Below are positions 1 to 8,952 of a DNA stretch of 64,000 nt, piece after piece. A program made the translations under genes and the position numbers. Numbering within the stretch: position 1 is the stretch's first letter; each line of letters opens with the position of its first letter. This DNA comes from JAKGBX01 sp965366835 (lineage in GTDB: Bacteria > Pseudomonadota > Alphaproteobacteria > Rhodobacterales > Rhodobacteraceae): assembly GCA_965366835.1 (NCBI GenBank), contig CBDUGF010000001.1, positions 17,570 through 81,569 of the forward strand, written 5' to 3'. Under the pieces are notes generated by a model that saw nothing but the letters and a program-made list of their open reading frames with translations, did not search any database and was not told the origin of the DNA.

Positions 1-1709
1 TGGAAGATCGGCTGCAATTCGACCAGCAGGTGCTGCGCGATTTCTACCTGTCGCGCGGCTATGTCGATTTCCGCATCACCTCGGTGAATGCCGAACTGGC
101 ACGCGAGCGCAACGGCTATTTCGTGACCTTCAACGTCGAAGAGGGCCAGCAATTCCGCTTTGGCGGGATTTCCACGACATCAGAGATGGACGGCGTCGAT
201 GCGGCGGAATTCCAGGCCATCCTGCGGGTTCGCCCCGGCATCGTCTATTCGCCAAGCCTGGTGGAGAATTCGATTGCCCGGATGGAACGCCTGGCAATCA
301 AGAAGGGCATCGATTTCCTGCGTGTCGAACCACGCATCACCCGCAATGATCGCGATCTGACGCTGGATGTGGAATTCGTTCTGTCCAAGGGGCCGCGAAT
401 CTTTGTCGAGCGGATCGACATCGAAGGCAATGCCACCACGCTCGACCGGGTGGTGCGGCGTCAGTTCAAGGTGGTCGAGGGCGATCCGTTCAACCCGCGC
501 GAAATCCGCGAAAGCGCCGAACGCATCCGCGCCCTGGGATATTTCAGCAACGCCGAAGTGAACGCGCGCGAAGGTTCGAGCCAGGATCAGGTGATCGTGG
601 ATGTCGATGTCGAGGAGACCACGACGGGCTCGCTCACCTTTGGCGGCTCGTATTCCACCAATGGCGGCTTTGGCCTGGTGGCGCAGTTCCAGGAGAAGAA
701 CTTCCTCGGACGGGGCCAGGTTCTGAATTTCTCGATTTCCGGAGCCAGCGACAACAAGGTCTACGGGCTGAACTTCGTCGAGCCCGCCTTCCTCGGGCGG
801 GATGTCGAATTTTCCTTCAACATCGGCTATACCACGACCGACAACCAGAATTCGCTGTTCGACACCGAGGTCGGCGATCTGAGCTTCGGGCTGGAATTTC
901 CGATCGGGGAGCGCGCCCGGTTTGGCGTGCGCTATGCGCTCAACAGCACCGAGATCAAGCATTCCTATGGCGCCGACACGACCCCGGCCAACGGCGTGCG
1001 CGATTGCACGGAAGATGGCCTCACCGCCGCCTGTCTGGGCAACATCATCGCTGCCGAGGCAGCCCGGGGGCAGCTTTGGAAAAGCACGCTGGGCTATACC
1101 TACAGCTTTGACTCGCGCCTCACCGGCCTCAACCCGAATGCCGGGGTGCTGTTTGAATTCAGCCAGGATTTCGGCGGGCTTGGCGGCGATGTCCAGTCCC
1201 TGAAAACCACCGCACGGCTGGTGGCGCAGACCAAGATCCTGAACGAGGAAGTCTCGCTGCGGGCGACGCTGGCGGGTGGTTTGCTCAACACCTATGGCGG
1301 ACCCAGCAGCCGGATCACCGACCGCTTCCTCTATGGCAACGACATCATCCGCGGCTTTACCCCCGATGGCATCGGCCCGCGGGAGATTGTGGGCGCCGAA
1401 GGGATAAACGATGCGCTTGGCGGCAACATGTTCGCCACCGCCAAGTTCGAAGCCGAGTTCCCGCTTGGGCTGCCCGATGAATACGGTATCACCGGCGGGC
1501 TGTTTTACGATGTCGGCTCGGTCTGGGGGCTGGATACGGTCAATGCCAATGTGGTGGGCGAGGATATGTCGCTGCGCCATGTCGCCGGGATTTCTATCTT
1601 CTGGACCACGCCGATCGGGCCGCTCAGGCTGAACTATTCGCGGGCGCTGAAGAAAGAAGCCTGGGACGACGAGCAACAGTTCGAATTCACCATCCGAACC
1701 GAATTCTGA
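1..1709 (+). CDS. bamA: Outer membrane protein assembly factor BamA (5' partial)
   Basis: BamA is the Omp85-family core of the BAM complex, which folds and inserts beta-barrel proteins into the outer membrane. The reading frame is already open at base 3, so the first ~200 residues (early POTRA domains) lie outside the window; 568 residues are present. The fragment shows two to three POTRA repeats (the last around fragment residues 135-195), then a 16-strand-type barrel. The barrel carries the IRGF motif of Omp85 proteins in NDIIRGFTPDG, and the protein ends in an aromatic Phe (TIRTEF) as outer membrane proteins do. It heads an envelope operon (skp, fabZ, lpxA, lpxI, lpxB), the usual order in alphaproteobacteria. 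Identification is secure; only the start is missing. Confidence 0.96.
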   Translation, partial: EDRLQFDQQVLRDFYLSRGYVDFRITSVNAELARERNGYFVTFNVEEGQQFRFGGISTTSEMDGVDAAEFQAILRVRPGIVYSPSLVENSIARMERLAIKKGIDFLRVEPRITRNDRDLTLDVEFVLSKGPRIFVERIDIEGNATTLDRVVRRQFKVVEGDPFNPREIRESAERIRALGYFSNAEVNAREGSSQDQVIVDVDVEETTTGSLTFGGSYSTNGGFGLVAQFQEKNFLGRGQVLNFSISGASDNKVYGLNFVEPAFLGRDVEFSFNIGYTTTDNQNSLFDTEVGDLSFGLEFPIGERARFGVRYALNSTEIKHSYGADTTPANGVRDCTEDGLTAACLGNIIAAEAARGQLWKSTLGYTYSFDSRLTGLNPNAGVLFEFSQDFGGLGGDVQSLKTTARLVAQTKILNEEVSLRATLAGGLLNTYGGPSSRITDRFLYGNDIIRGFTPDGIGPREIVGAEGINDALGGNMFATAKFEAEFPLGLPDEYGITGGLFYDVGSVWGLDTVNANVVGEDMSLRHVAGISIFWTTPIGPLRLNYSRALKKEAWDDEQQFEFTIRTEF

Positions 1710-1719
1710 GGCCGGTGGA

Positions 1720-2364
1720 ATGGCGCGCGGATCCGCAACACGATCGGCGCTTCGGCGGCTCGGTTGGGCGGTGGCGCTGACGCTGGCCGGGCTGGGGCCG
1801 GTGCGCCCGGTTGCCGCGCAGGAGCTGGGCGTGCCCAACAGCGTGATCCTGGTGATCGATCCGGGCCGTTTGTTCGCGCAATCAAAGTTTGGCCAGCGGG
1901 TCGGTGACACGATCGAGACACGCGGGAACGCCCTGGCCGAGGAAAACCGGCGCATCGAAGCGGAACTGGCGGCCGAGGAAAAGAAACTCACCGAAGAGCG
2001 CCCCGGGATGACGCCGGAGGCGTTTCGCAAGAAGGCCGATGCGTTCGATGACAAGGTGCGCAAGACCCGCAGCGCCCAGGAGGCCAAGGCCAACGCGCTG
2101 GCCCAGGAAAGCGACGCCGCCGAACGCCGGTTTCTCGGCGTGGCACGTCCGGTGCTGGAAGAGTTGATGGTGGAAAGCAGCGCTTCGGTATTGCTCGACA
2201 TCCGGGCGGTGCTGTTGAGCACGGGGACCATCGATGTGACCGACGCGGCGGTGCGCCGAATCGACGAGGCGATCGGCGATGGCAGCGCTCTCGACCCGCC
2301 GGTGCCGGATCCCGCGCCAGAGCCCGTGCCCGAGGAAGAACCGGACCCGCAGGCGCAGGACTGA
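1720..2364 (+). CDS. OmpH/Skp family periplasmic chaperone
   Basis: Predicted periplasmic holdase of the Skp/OmpH family that would carry unfolded outer membrane proteins to BamA. The 214-residue protein has an Arg-rich N-terminus and a hydrophobic signal peptide ending near residues 32-34 (VAAQE). The OmpH-like segment VILVIDPGRLFAQSKFG is followed by a long Glu/Lys/Ala-rich coiled coil (about residues 65-150). An unusual Pro/Glu-rich acidic tail forms the last 25 residues. It lies 10 bp after bamA, so cotranslation is likely. The family is clear from position and architecture; sequence conservation in this family is low, so I leave the symbol blank. Confidence 0.85.
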   Translation: MARGSATRSALRRLGWAVALTLAGLGPVRPVAAQELGVPNSVILVIDPGRLFAQSKFGQRVGDTIETRGNALAEENRRIEAELAAEEKKLTEERPGMTPEAFRKKADAFDDKVRKTRSAQEAKANALAQESDAAERRFLGVARPVLEELMVESSASVLLDIRAVLLSTGTIDVTDAAVRRIDEAIGDGSALDPPVPDPAPEPVPEEEPDPQAQD

Positions 2365-2559
2365 GACCGGGCTTGGCTTGTCCCGACGCTTGCCCCGCCA
2401 GAGCCGAGTTGATAAAGCGTTTTGACACAAGCCCGCAAAGGCGAGCGGCCGAAACAGGGCGTGAGGGATATCGCTTTGGCGCCGTCGGCATGACTTTCCG
2501 GTCATTGGCGGCGCTGCCTGGGGCGGGCAGGGGCGAAGACCCAGGGGAAGGGAACCGAC

Positions 2560-3021
2560 ATGAGTGAACTGAAGCGCGCCGATATCGGGCTGATCCAGCG
2601 GCTAATCCCGCATCGCTATCCGTTCCTTCTGGTCGACCGTGTCGAGGATATCGACGGCTATCAATCTGCCCGCGGCATCAAGAACGTGACCATGAACGAG
2701 CCGCATTTCCAGGGCCATTTCCCGGGCAAGCCGATCATGCCGGGAGTCACCATCGTCGAGGCGATGGCGCAGACTGCTGCGGTGATGGTGGGCACGGCGC
2801 TTGGCATGGAGGACAAGCACATGCTGGTCTATTTCATGTCGATCGACAAATGCAAATTCCGCCGCATGGTGACGCCCGGTGACGTGCTCGAGATGTATCT
2901 GACCACGCTGCGCGGCAAGCCCGGCGGCAAGGTCTGGAAATTCGCCGGAACGGCCAGCGTCGGTGCCGAAATGGCCTGCGAGGTCGAGTTCACCGCGATG
3001 ATGGACCTGCCTCAGGAGTGA
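2560..3021 (+). CDS. fabZ: 3-hydroxyacyl-[ACP] dehydratase FabZ
   Basis: Dehydrates (3R)-hydroxyacyl-ACP to trans-2-enoyl-ACP in type II fatty acid synthesis; in this operon it competes with LpxA for hydroxyacyl-ACP. The 153-residue hot-dog-fold protein has the FabZ signature: LIPHRYPFLLVDR near the N-terminus, then HFPGKPIMPGV with the catalytic His and the Glu of VEAMAQ. The start at 2560 follows a good GGGAAGGG-type ribosome site. The 195-bp gap before it holds a perfect TTGACA hexamer at 2421-2426 that could be a -35 element for an internal promoter, but no convincing -10 follows. Confidence 0.97.
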   Translation: MSELKRADIGLIQRLIPHRYPFLLVDRVEDIDGYQSARGIKNVTMNEPHFQGHFPGKPIMPGVTIVEAMAQTAAVMVGTALGMEDKHMLVYFMSIDKCKFRRMVTPGDVLEMYLTTLRGKPGGKVWKFAGTASVGAEMACEVEFTAMMDLPQE

Positions 3022-3026
3022 GCCGA

Positions 3027-3809
3027 ATGGGCGAGATTCATCCCTCTGCAATCGTCGAACCCGGCGCCGAGATCGGCGAGGGCTGTGTCATCGGGCCATT
3101 CTGTCTGGTCGGGCCCGGGGTGAAGCTGGGGCGCGGGGTCGAGCTGAAATCCCATGTCGTCGTCACCGGTGACACCGAGATCGGCGACGACACGGTGATC
3201 TTTTCGTTCGCGGTGATCGGGGAGATCCCGCAGGATCTGAAATACAAGGGCGAGAAGACCCGGCTGATCATCGGCGAGCGCAACCGCATCCGCGAGCATG
3301 TGACGATGAATGCCGGCACCGCCGGCGGCGGCGGCATCACGAGGGTGGGCGATGACGGGCTGTTCATGGCCGGCTGTCACGTGGCGCATGACGCCCAGAT
3401 CGGCAACCGGGTGATCATCGTCAACAATTCGGCCATCGCCGGGCATTGCATCCTTGAAGATGACGTGTTGGTCGGCGGACTCTGCGGCATTCATCAATTC
3501 GTTCGGATCGGGCGCGGCGCCATCATCGGCGCGCTTTCGATGGTCACCAATGACGTGATCCCGCATGGCCTGGTGCAGGGGCCGCGCGGCGAGCTTGACG
3601 GGCTCAACCTCGTTGGGCTGAAGCGCCGGGGGGTGAGCCGCGCCGATATCACGGCGCTGCGCGCTGCCTTCCAGATGCTGGCCCAGGGCGAGGGCGCGTT
3701 CCAGGATCGCGCAAGGCGGCTGGGCGAGGAGACGGAGAGCGACTATGTGCGCCAGATCGTCGATTTCGTCACCGGGGCCTCGGACCGCTCCTTCCTGACG
3801 CCGGGCTAG
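3027..3809 (+). CDS. lpxA: Acyl-ACP:UDP-N-acetylglucosamine O-acyltransferase LpxA
   Basis: First enzyme of lipid A synthesis, transferring a 3-hydroxyacyl chain from ACP to UDP-GlcNAc. The protein is a left-handed beta-helix built of hexapeptide repeats (for example IGEGCVIGPFCLVG) over about residues 10-190. It has the catalytic His region GCHVAHDAQIG and the family-typical helical C-terminal domain. I chose ATG 3027 (260 aa) because CAGGAG at 3012-3017 sits 9 bases upstream. An in-frame GTG at 3018 overlaps the fabZ stop but abuts that ribosome site. Length matches the family (about 260 aa). Confidence 0.96.
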   Translation: MGEIHPSAIVEPGAEIGEGCVIGPFCLVGPGVKLGRGVELKSHVVVTGDTEIGDDTVIFSFAVIGEIPQDLKYKGEKTRLIIGERNRIREHVTMNAGTAGGGGITRVGDDGLFMAGCHVAHDAQIGNRVIIVNNSAIAGHCILEDDVLVGGLCGIHQFVRIGRGAIIGALSMVTNDVIPHGLVQGPRGELDGLNLVGLKRRGVSRADITALRAAFQMLAQGEGAFQDRARRLGEETESDYVRQIVDFVTGASDRSFLTPG

Positions 3810-3813
3810 GCAA

Positions 3814-4710
3814 ATGCTGGCGCTGATCGCAGGGCGCGGGCAATTGCCCGCCAAGGTGGTGGCGGCGCAGGCTGAGCGGCCGCTGGTCTGTGCGCTGGAG
3901 GGCCATTCCCCCGACGGTGTGACCCCCGATCTGACCTTTCGGCTGGAAACCCTGGGCAGCCTGCTTCTGGAGCTGGGAGCGCGCGGGGTCACCGAGGTGT
4001 GCCTCTGCGGAGCGATCGACCGGCCCGCGCTCGACCCGGCAAAGCTCGACGAAGAGACCAGGCCGCTGGTGGGGCTGTTCATGGAGGCGCTGGCGCAGGG
4101 CGATGACGGCGCGCTGCGCGTGGTGATGCGGATCTTCGAGCAGACCGGCTTTCGCATCCGTGCGGCGCATGAACTGGCGCCAAGGAGCGTGGCCGAGATC
4201 GGGGTGATGACCCGGCGCCAGCCGCGCGATGTGCATGAGGCCGATGCGCGCGCCGCGCTCGGCGTGCTGGCCGAGATGGGGGCAGCCGATCTGGGCCAGG
4301 CCGTTGTGATCCGCAAGGGCAGGGTTCTGGCCCGCGAGGACGAGGCCGGCACCGATGCGATGCTGGCGACGCTGGCGATGGACTATGCCGCGCGCCCGGA
4401 GGGGCCAGCGCAGGACTGGCTCTACGATGACGCCGGCGGGCTCAGCGCCGTGGCGCGCGATTGGCTGGCTGTGTTGCCCGAGGAGAATCTCGACGCGCCC
4501 GGTGTCGGCGGCATTCTCTACAAGGCGCCCAAACCGGGGCAGGACCGGCGCGCCGATCTGCCCACCATCGGGCCGCTCACCGCGCTTCATGCCGCCGAGG
4601 CCGGGCTCGACGGGATCGTGATCGAGGCCGGTGGCGTGATCGTGATCGACGCCGCCATCGTGACCGCCATTCTCGACGCGATGAACATGGTTCTCTGGGT
4701 GCGCCCGTGA
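3814..4710 (+). CDS. lpxI: UDP-2,3-diacylglucosamine pyrophosphatase LpxI
   Basis: Hydrolyses UDP-2,3-diacylglucosamine to lipid X (2,3-diacylglucosamine-1-phosphate) plus UMP; LpxI replaces LpxH in many alphaproteobacteria. The 298-residue product has the family N-terminus LALIAGRGQLPAKV, the conserved CGAIDRP segment, a PRSVAEIGVMT region, and the C-terminal DLPTIGPLT and IVIEAGGVI blocks. It sits between lpxA and lpxB, four bases after the lpxA stop. Its stop overlaps the GTG start of lpxB (GTGA). Together with lpxA and lpxB it completes the UDP-sugar part of the Raetz pathway except lpxC and lpxD. Confidence 0.93.
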   Translation: MLALIAGRGQLPAKVVAAQAERPLVCALEGHSPDGVTPDLTFRLETLGSLLLELGARGVTEVCLCGAIDRPALDPAKLDEETRPLVGLFMEALAQGDDGALRVVMRIFEQTGFRIRAAHELAPRSVAEIGVMTRRQPRDVHEADARAALGVLAEMGAADLGQAVVIRKGRVLAREDEAGTDAMLATLAMDYAARPEGPAQDWLYDDAGGLSAVARDWLAVLPEENLDAPGVGGILYKAPKPGQDRRADLPTIGPLTALHAAEAGLDGIVIEAGGVIVIDAAIVTAILDAMNMVLWVRP

Positions 4711-5891
4711 GCCGCGCGCTGAAGGTTTTCCTGGTCGCGGGCGAACTGTCGGGCGACCGGCTGGGCGGCGCCCTGATGCAGGGGCTGCGGGAGCTGGTGC
4801 CGGGGGTGGAATTTGCCGGGGTCGGCGGGCCATTGATGGCCGAGCAGGGGCTGGAGAGCCTGTTTGCCATGGACGAGCTGAGCGTGATGGGGCTGGCCGA
4901 GGTGGTGCCGAAGCTGCGCCATCTCTTCAAGCGCAAGGATCAGGTGGTGCGCGCGGTGCTGGCGATGCGCCCGGATGTTCTGATCACCATCGACAGCCCC
5001 GATTTCGGGCTGCGAGTGGCCAGGGCGGTGCGGGCGTCGGCAGACATCCGGCCGGACATCCGAACAGTGCATTACGTCGCCCCGTCGGTCTGGGCCTGGC
5101 GGGCCGGGCGGGCGAAAAAGATGGCGCGCCATGTCGATCAGGTGCTGGCGCTGTTGCCGTTCGAGCCGCCTTACATGGAAGCCGCCGGGATGGATTGCGA
5201 TTTCGTCGGGCATCCGGTGGTGAGCGAGCCGGTGGCGAGCGCGGCCGAGGCGGCGGCGTTTCGCGCCGAACACGACATCTCGGACGAGATGATGCTGATC
5301 CTGCCGGGCTCGCGCCGGGGCGAGGTTTCGCGCCTTGCCGGGCGGTTTGGCGAGACGCTGGGGCGGGTTTTGGCGGCGCGACCGGGCTTGCGCGCGGTGG
5401 TGCCGGCGGCGGCGCCGGTGGCCGGGATGCTGGCGGAGATCGTGCGCGGCTGGCCCGGCGATCCGGTGCTGCTCGACCCGCGCGGGCAGGAGGCAGACGC
5501 TTTCGCGGCGAAAAAACGCGCGGCGTTCCGGGCGGCGGATGCGGCGCTGGCGGCGTCGGGCACGGTGTCGCTGGAGCTGGCGGCGAGCGCCACGCCGATG
5601 GTGATTGGCTATGATTTTGGCTGGATCAGCCGCAAGATCATGCCGCGCCTGGCCAGGATCGACACGGTGACGCTGGTCAACCTGGTGAGCGAGACGCGGG
5701 TGGTGCCGGAATTCATTCTCGACAACTGCCGCGCCGGGCCGATGGCCGAGGCGGTGATCGGCGTGCTGGAGGCGCCGGGCGCGCAGCTGGCAGCGCTGGA
5801 TCTGACGATGCAGCGGCTCGGGCGGGGCGGCGAGGCGCCGGGGCTGCGTGCGGCGCGGGCGGTACTTGAGGGGCTGGGCCGCGAGGTCTAA
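4707..5891 (+). CDS. lpxB: Lipid-A-disaccharide synthase LpxB
   Basis: Glycosyltransferase that condenses UDP-2,3-diacylglucosamine with lipid X to form the lipid A disaccharide at the inner membrane. The 394-residue frame from GTG 4707 opens with FLVAGELSGDRLGG, the LpxB N-terminal signature. It continues with VHYVAPSVWAWR, DFVGHPV, LPGSRRGEV, and a C-terminal ASGTVSLELA donor-site region. The GTG overlaps the lpxI stop, implying coupled translation. A longer in-frame opening further upstream lies inside lpxI and is not a credible start. It is the last recognised gene of the envelope operon. Confidence 0.95.
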   Translation: MSRALKVFLVAGELSGDRLGGALMQGLRELVPGVEFAGVGGPLMAEQGLESLFAMDELSVMGLAEVVPKLRHLFKRKDQVVRAVLAMRPDVLITIDSPDFGLRVARAVRASADIRPDIRTVHYVAPSVWAWRAGRAKKMARHVDQVLALLPFEPPYMEAAGMDCDFVGHPVVSEPVASAAEAAAFRAEHDISDEMMLILPGSRRGEVSRLAGRFGETLGRVLAARPGLRAVVPAAAPVAGMLAEIVRGWPGDPVLLDPRGQEADAFAAKKRAAFRAADAALAASGTVSLELAASATPMVIGYDFGWISRKIMPRLARIDTVTLVNLVSETRVVPEFILDNCRAGPMAEAVIGVLEAPGAQLAALDLTMQRLGRGGEAPGLRAARAVLEGLGREV

Positions 5892-5942
5892 CTTTTGCCC
5901 AGGACTTGCGATAGGTTCGCGCGCGCAGATGAGGGCAGGACG

Positions 5943-7169
5943 ATGGATCAGCAAGACCAAAAAACGGTCAGAAAACGCCGGGTGTTCTATATCCCCGGCT
6001 ATGATCCGATTCACCCGCGCCGCTACCGAGAGCTTTATCGCAAGGAGGGCGCGGCGCAGGCGAAGATCAGCGGATATGACATTGAACTTGCTGCTAAAAA
6101 GGGCGATGGACCTTATGGTTGGCATGTCACCGGGCGGATCGACGACGCCACGGTCGAGGCCGATTTCGAAGTGCTGGTCTGGTCGGATATCGTGCGCGAT
6201 TCGATGGGGCTGGGGATTGCCGCGACCTATGTGCAGCTGGCGCGCACCGCCTGGACCTATATCGCCTCGGGCGCACTCAGACGGCTGATGCGGCTGCGGA
6301 AAGGGCCGGTGATCGCGGCGCTTTATCCGGTGGTGTTCCTGCTGGTGCAATTGCTGCTGGCGCTGCTGATCGCCTGGGGGCTGGGGCGCGCGCTGGCGCT
6401 GATCCATCCCTGGCTGGCCTGGGCCGGATTGGCCGTGGTGCCGTTCGTGCTGGAATGGTTTCGCAAGCGCGATGGCAAGTTCTTCGCCTATTACCTGATG
6501 CATGATTATGCCTATTCGGCGCAATCGGGGGGCGCCAACCCGCCCGAACTGGAAGCGCGGATGGCGGAATTCGCCGAGCGGATCGGCGAGGCATTGCGGG
6601 GTGCGCATGACGAGGTTCTGGTGGTTGGGCATTCCTCGGGCGCGCATCTGGCGGTGTCGATCCTGGCCGATCTGATCCGGGCGGGAAAGGTGGCGGAGGG
6701 CGGGCCGGTCTTGTCGTTCCTGTCGCTGGGGCAGGTGGTGCCGATGGTGTCGTTTCTGCCCGAAGCGCGGCGGTTGCGCGCCGACCTGCGCTATCTTTCG
6801 GCGCGCGACGAGCTGACCTGGGTCGATGTCACCGCGCCGGGCGACGGCTGTGCTTTTGCGCTTTGCGATCCCGTCGCGGTCTCCGGGGTGGCGCCTGAGG
6901 GTAAACGCTGGCCGCTGGTGATCTCGGCGGCCTTTACCCAGACGCTGAGCCCGGCGCGCTGGAAGGAGCTCAGATGGCGTTTCTTTCGGCTGCATTTCCA
7001 ATATATGTGCGCCTTTGACCGGCCCGGCGATTACGACTATTTCCGCATCACGGCGGGGCCGGTGACGCTCGGGGCGCGATTTGCCGGGCGCAAGCCGTCG
7101 GGCAGCCGGATCGAGCGGGCGGAATCGAAATTCACCTCGGTGGAGCCTGATGACAGCATTGCCGCCTAA
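5943..7169 (+). CDS. Membrane-associated alpha/beta-hydrolase-like protein
   Basis: Function not established. The 408-residue protein begins with a charged N-terminus and the motif VFYIPGYDPIHPRRY, resembling the oxyanion-loop strand of alpha/beta hydrolases. It has two or three hydrophobic segments (about residues 125-178) that should anchor it in the inner membrane. Near residue 230 it shows a classical nucleophile elbow, VLVVGHSSGAHLA (G-H-S-S-G), followed by a helix-rich cap. A lipase or acyltransferase-like serine hydrolase is inferred. ATG 5943 is chosen because AGGGCAGG precedes it. The gene follows lpxB and overlaps the P450 gene by 20 bases, suggesting coordinated expression with that oxygenase. 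Confidence 0.72.
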   Translation: MDQQDQKTVRKRRVFYIPGYDPIHPRRYRELYRKEGAAQAKISGYDIELAAKKGDGPYGWHVTGRIDDATVEADFEVLVWSDIVRDSMGLGIAATYVQLARTAWTYIASGALRRLMRLRKGPVIAALYPVVFLLVQLLLALLIAWGLGRALALIHPWLAWAGLAVVPFVLEWFRKRDGKFFAYYLMHDYAYSAQSGGANPPELEARMAEFAERIGEALRGAHDEVLVVGHSSGAHLAVSILADLIRAGKVAEGGPVLSFLSLGQVVPMVSFLPEARRLRADLRYLSARDELTWVDVTAPGDGCAFALCDPVAVSGVAPEGKRWPLVISAAFTQTLSPARWKELRWRFFRLHFQYMCAFDRPGDYDYFRITAGPVTLGARFAGRKPSGSRIERAESKFTSVEPDDSIAA

Positions 7170-8523
7170 ACCCCCGTCCCGGCAGGGGAAAACCTCGCTC
7201 TGGCGCTATGCCAGGCTGTTCCGTGCGGATCTGCTCTCGGCCCAGCCGGCGCGGCTCTACCGGGCGTGGATGGCGGAGTTTCGCACGCCGTTTTTCCGCT
7301 CGTACATGTGCAACGAACCGGCGCTGGTTGATCTGGTGTTGCGCCAGCGGCCCGACGATTTTCCCAAATCCAACCGGATACGCGAGGGGCTGGCGCCGCT
7401 TCTTGGCAACTCGGTGTTCGTGACCAATGGCGAGACCTGGAAGCGCCAGCGGCGCATCATCGACCCGGCGTTTGAGGGCGGGCGGCTGCGCGAGGTGTTT
7501 CCGGCGATGTGGACGGCGGGAATGTCGGCGGTGGCGCGGCTGGAGGGGCTGGCGGATGGCAAGCCCGTGGAGATCGAGGAGCATACCAGCCACGCGGCGG
7601 CGGATGTGATATTCCGCACGCTGTTTTCGATCCCGATCGAGCATGACGTGGCGGGGCGGGTTTTCGCCAAGTTCCGCGAGCATCAGAGGGCGCAGCCGGT
7701 GCTCAATCTCGGGGCGCTGTTGCCGCTGCCGAAATGGTTTCCGCGGTTTCACAGCCGCGAAACACGTCGCACGGCGGGGGAGATCCGCGCGCTGATCACC
7801 GGGCTGACCACGGCGCGGATGGCGGAGATCGAGGCGGGTACGGCGCCCGACGATCTGGCGACCAAGATCATGACCACCGCCGATCCGGTGACCGGTCAGC
7901 GGTTTGACACCGAGGAAATGGTCGATCAGGTGGCGATCTTCTTCCTGGCGGGGCATGAAACCAGTGCTTCGGCGCTGGCCTGGGCGCTCTACCTGCTGGC
8001 GATGTATCCCGATTGGCAGGAGCGGTTGGCGGCGGAGGCAGAGGTGGCGATTGATCCGGAAAGCCCCGCGTTTTCAACAGTCTCGAAGCTGAAGCTCAGC
8101 AAGGACGTGTTCCGTGAGACGCTGAGACTCTATCCGCCGGTGCCGATGATGGTGCGCGAGGCGGCCTGCCCGGAGCGGTTTCGCGACCGCGATGTGCCGA
8201 AAGGCAGCCAGATCGTGCTTTCCCCCTGGCACCTGCACCGCCACGAGCGGCTCTGGGAGCGGCCCGACGCGTTCGACCCGGCAAGATTCAAGACCGAGAA
8301 CGGCAAGCACTGCCTGCGCGAAGCCTATATCCCGTTTTCTGCCGGGCAGAGGGTCTGCACCGGGGCCGGGTTTGCCATGGTCGAGGGGCCACTGATCCTG
8401 TCGCTGCTGGCGCGCGCGTTTCGTTTCGAGCTGGTCGCCGAGCGCCCGGCGATGCCGGTGGCGCATCTGACGGTGCGCGGCAAGGATGGTATCTGGCTGA
8501 GGATTTCCAGGCGCGGGGGGTAA
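7150..8523 (+). CDS. Cytochrome P450
   Basis: Haem-thiolate monooxygenase of unknown substrate. All diagnostic motifs are present in the 457-residue protein. The I-helix oxygen-activation motif FLAGHETSAS lies near residue 268 and the K-helix ExxR (ETLRLYP) near 323. The haem-binding loop FSAGQRVCTG has the ligand Cys near 403. There is no signal peptide or membrane anchor, so it is probably soluble and needs separate ferredoxin partners, which are not encoded nearby. The ATG at 7150 overlaps the end of the upstream hydrolase gene, so the two are probably cotranslated. I cannot assign a CYP family by eye. Confidence 0.9.
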   Translation: MTALPPKPPSRQGKTSLWRYARLFRADLLSAQPARLYRAWMAEFRTPFFRSYMCNEPALVDLVLRQRPDDFPKSNRIREGLAPLLGNSVFVTNGETWKRQRRIIDPAFEGGRLREVFPAMWTAGMSAVARLEGLADGKPVEIEEHTSHAAADVIFRTLFSIPIEHDVAGRVFAKFREHQRAQPVLNLGALLPLPKWFPRFHSRETRRTAGEIRALITGLTTARMAEIEAGTAPDDLATKIMTTADPVTGQRFDTEEMVDQVAIFFLAGHETSASALAWALYLLAMYPDWQERLAAEAEVAIDPESPAFSTVSKLKLSKDVFRETLRLYPPVPMMVREAACPERFRDRDVPKGSQIVLSPWHLHRHERLWERPDAFDPARFKTENGKHCLREAYIPFSAGQRVCTGAGFAMVEGPLILSLLARAFRFELVAERPAMPVAHLTVRGKDGIWLRISRRGG

Positions 8524-8547
8524 GGTGCGTGCAAGCACGCACCCTAC
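8524..8547. repeat. REP-like palindrome with CCCTACGG tail
   Basis: Directly after the P450 stop codon lies a 9-bp perfect inverted repeat, GGTGCGTGC-AA-GCACGCACC (8524-8543), followed by CTACGG. It sits between the convergent P450 and grxD genes and could act as a bidirectional transcript end or RNA-stabilising hairpin. A related element ending CACCCTAC occurs at 41346-41371, which suggests a dispersed REP family. Confidence 0.6.
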
Positions 8548-8551
8548 GGGG

Positions 8552-8914
8552 TCAGGCGTTGGTTTCGCGGATCTTCTCGGCGGCGTCCTTGTCGAAGGCG
8601 ACACCGTTTTGCTCGAACAGGGTGTCGAGTTCGCCCGAGAGGGTCATTTCCGTGATGATGTCGCAGCCGCCGACAAATTCGCCCTTGACGTAGAGCTGCG
8701 GGATCGTCGGCCAGTCGGAATAATCCTTGATGCCCTGGCGGATCGTCTCGTTTTCCAGCACGTTCACGTCCTGAAATTCGACCCCCATGTAATTGAGCAC
8801 CCCGGCCACGCGCGAGGAGAAGCCGCATTGCGGCATGGCTTTGGTGCCTTTCATGTAAAGCACCACGTCATTGGCTTTGATGATGTCTTCGATCTGGGTC
8901 TTTGCGTCACTCAT
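8552..8914 (-). CDS. grxD: Monothiol glutaredoxin Grx4 family
   Basis: CGFS-type monothiol glutaredoxin that binds a bridging [2Fe-2S] cluster with glutathione and works with BolA proteins in Fe-S trafficking. The 120-residue protein carries the signature PQCGFS with Cys30, preceded by the conserved YMKGTK (glutathione-binding Lys). The TVPQLY-equivalent (TIPQLYVKGEFVGGCDI) follows. It lies 38 bases downstream of bolA on the same strand; the bolA-grxD pairing itself supports the assignment. Length is typical for the family. Confidence 0.95.
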   Translation of the reverse strand: MSDAKTQIEDIIKANDVVLYMKGTKAMPQCGFSSRVAGVLNYMGVEFQDVNVLENETIRQGIKDYSDWPTIPQLYVKGEFVGGCDIITEMTLSGELDTLFEQNGVAFDKDAAEKIRETNA

Positions 8915-8952
8915 GTCGGGTTCCTGTTCGCTGAATTGGCGTAAATTCTGGG

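Noticed and set aside
180..2438. Very long open frame antisense to bamA and skp (752 codons)
   Set aside because: High-GC codon bias leaves the antisense frame open; its translation is low-complexity and the sense strand encodes clear BamA and Skp motifs.
2373..2567. 64-codon frame between skp and fabZ
   Set aside because: Composition not protein-like and overlaps the fabZ ribosome site.
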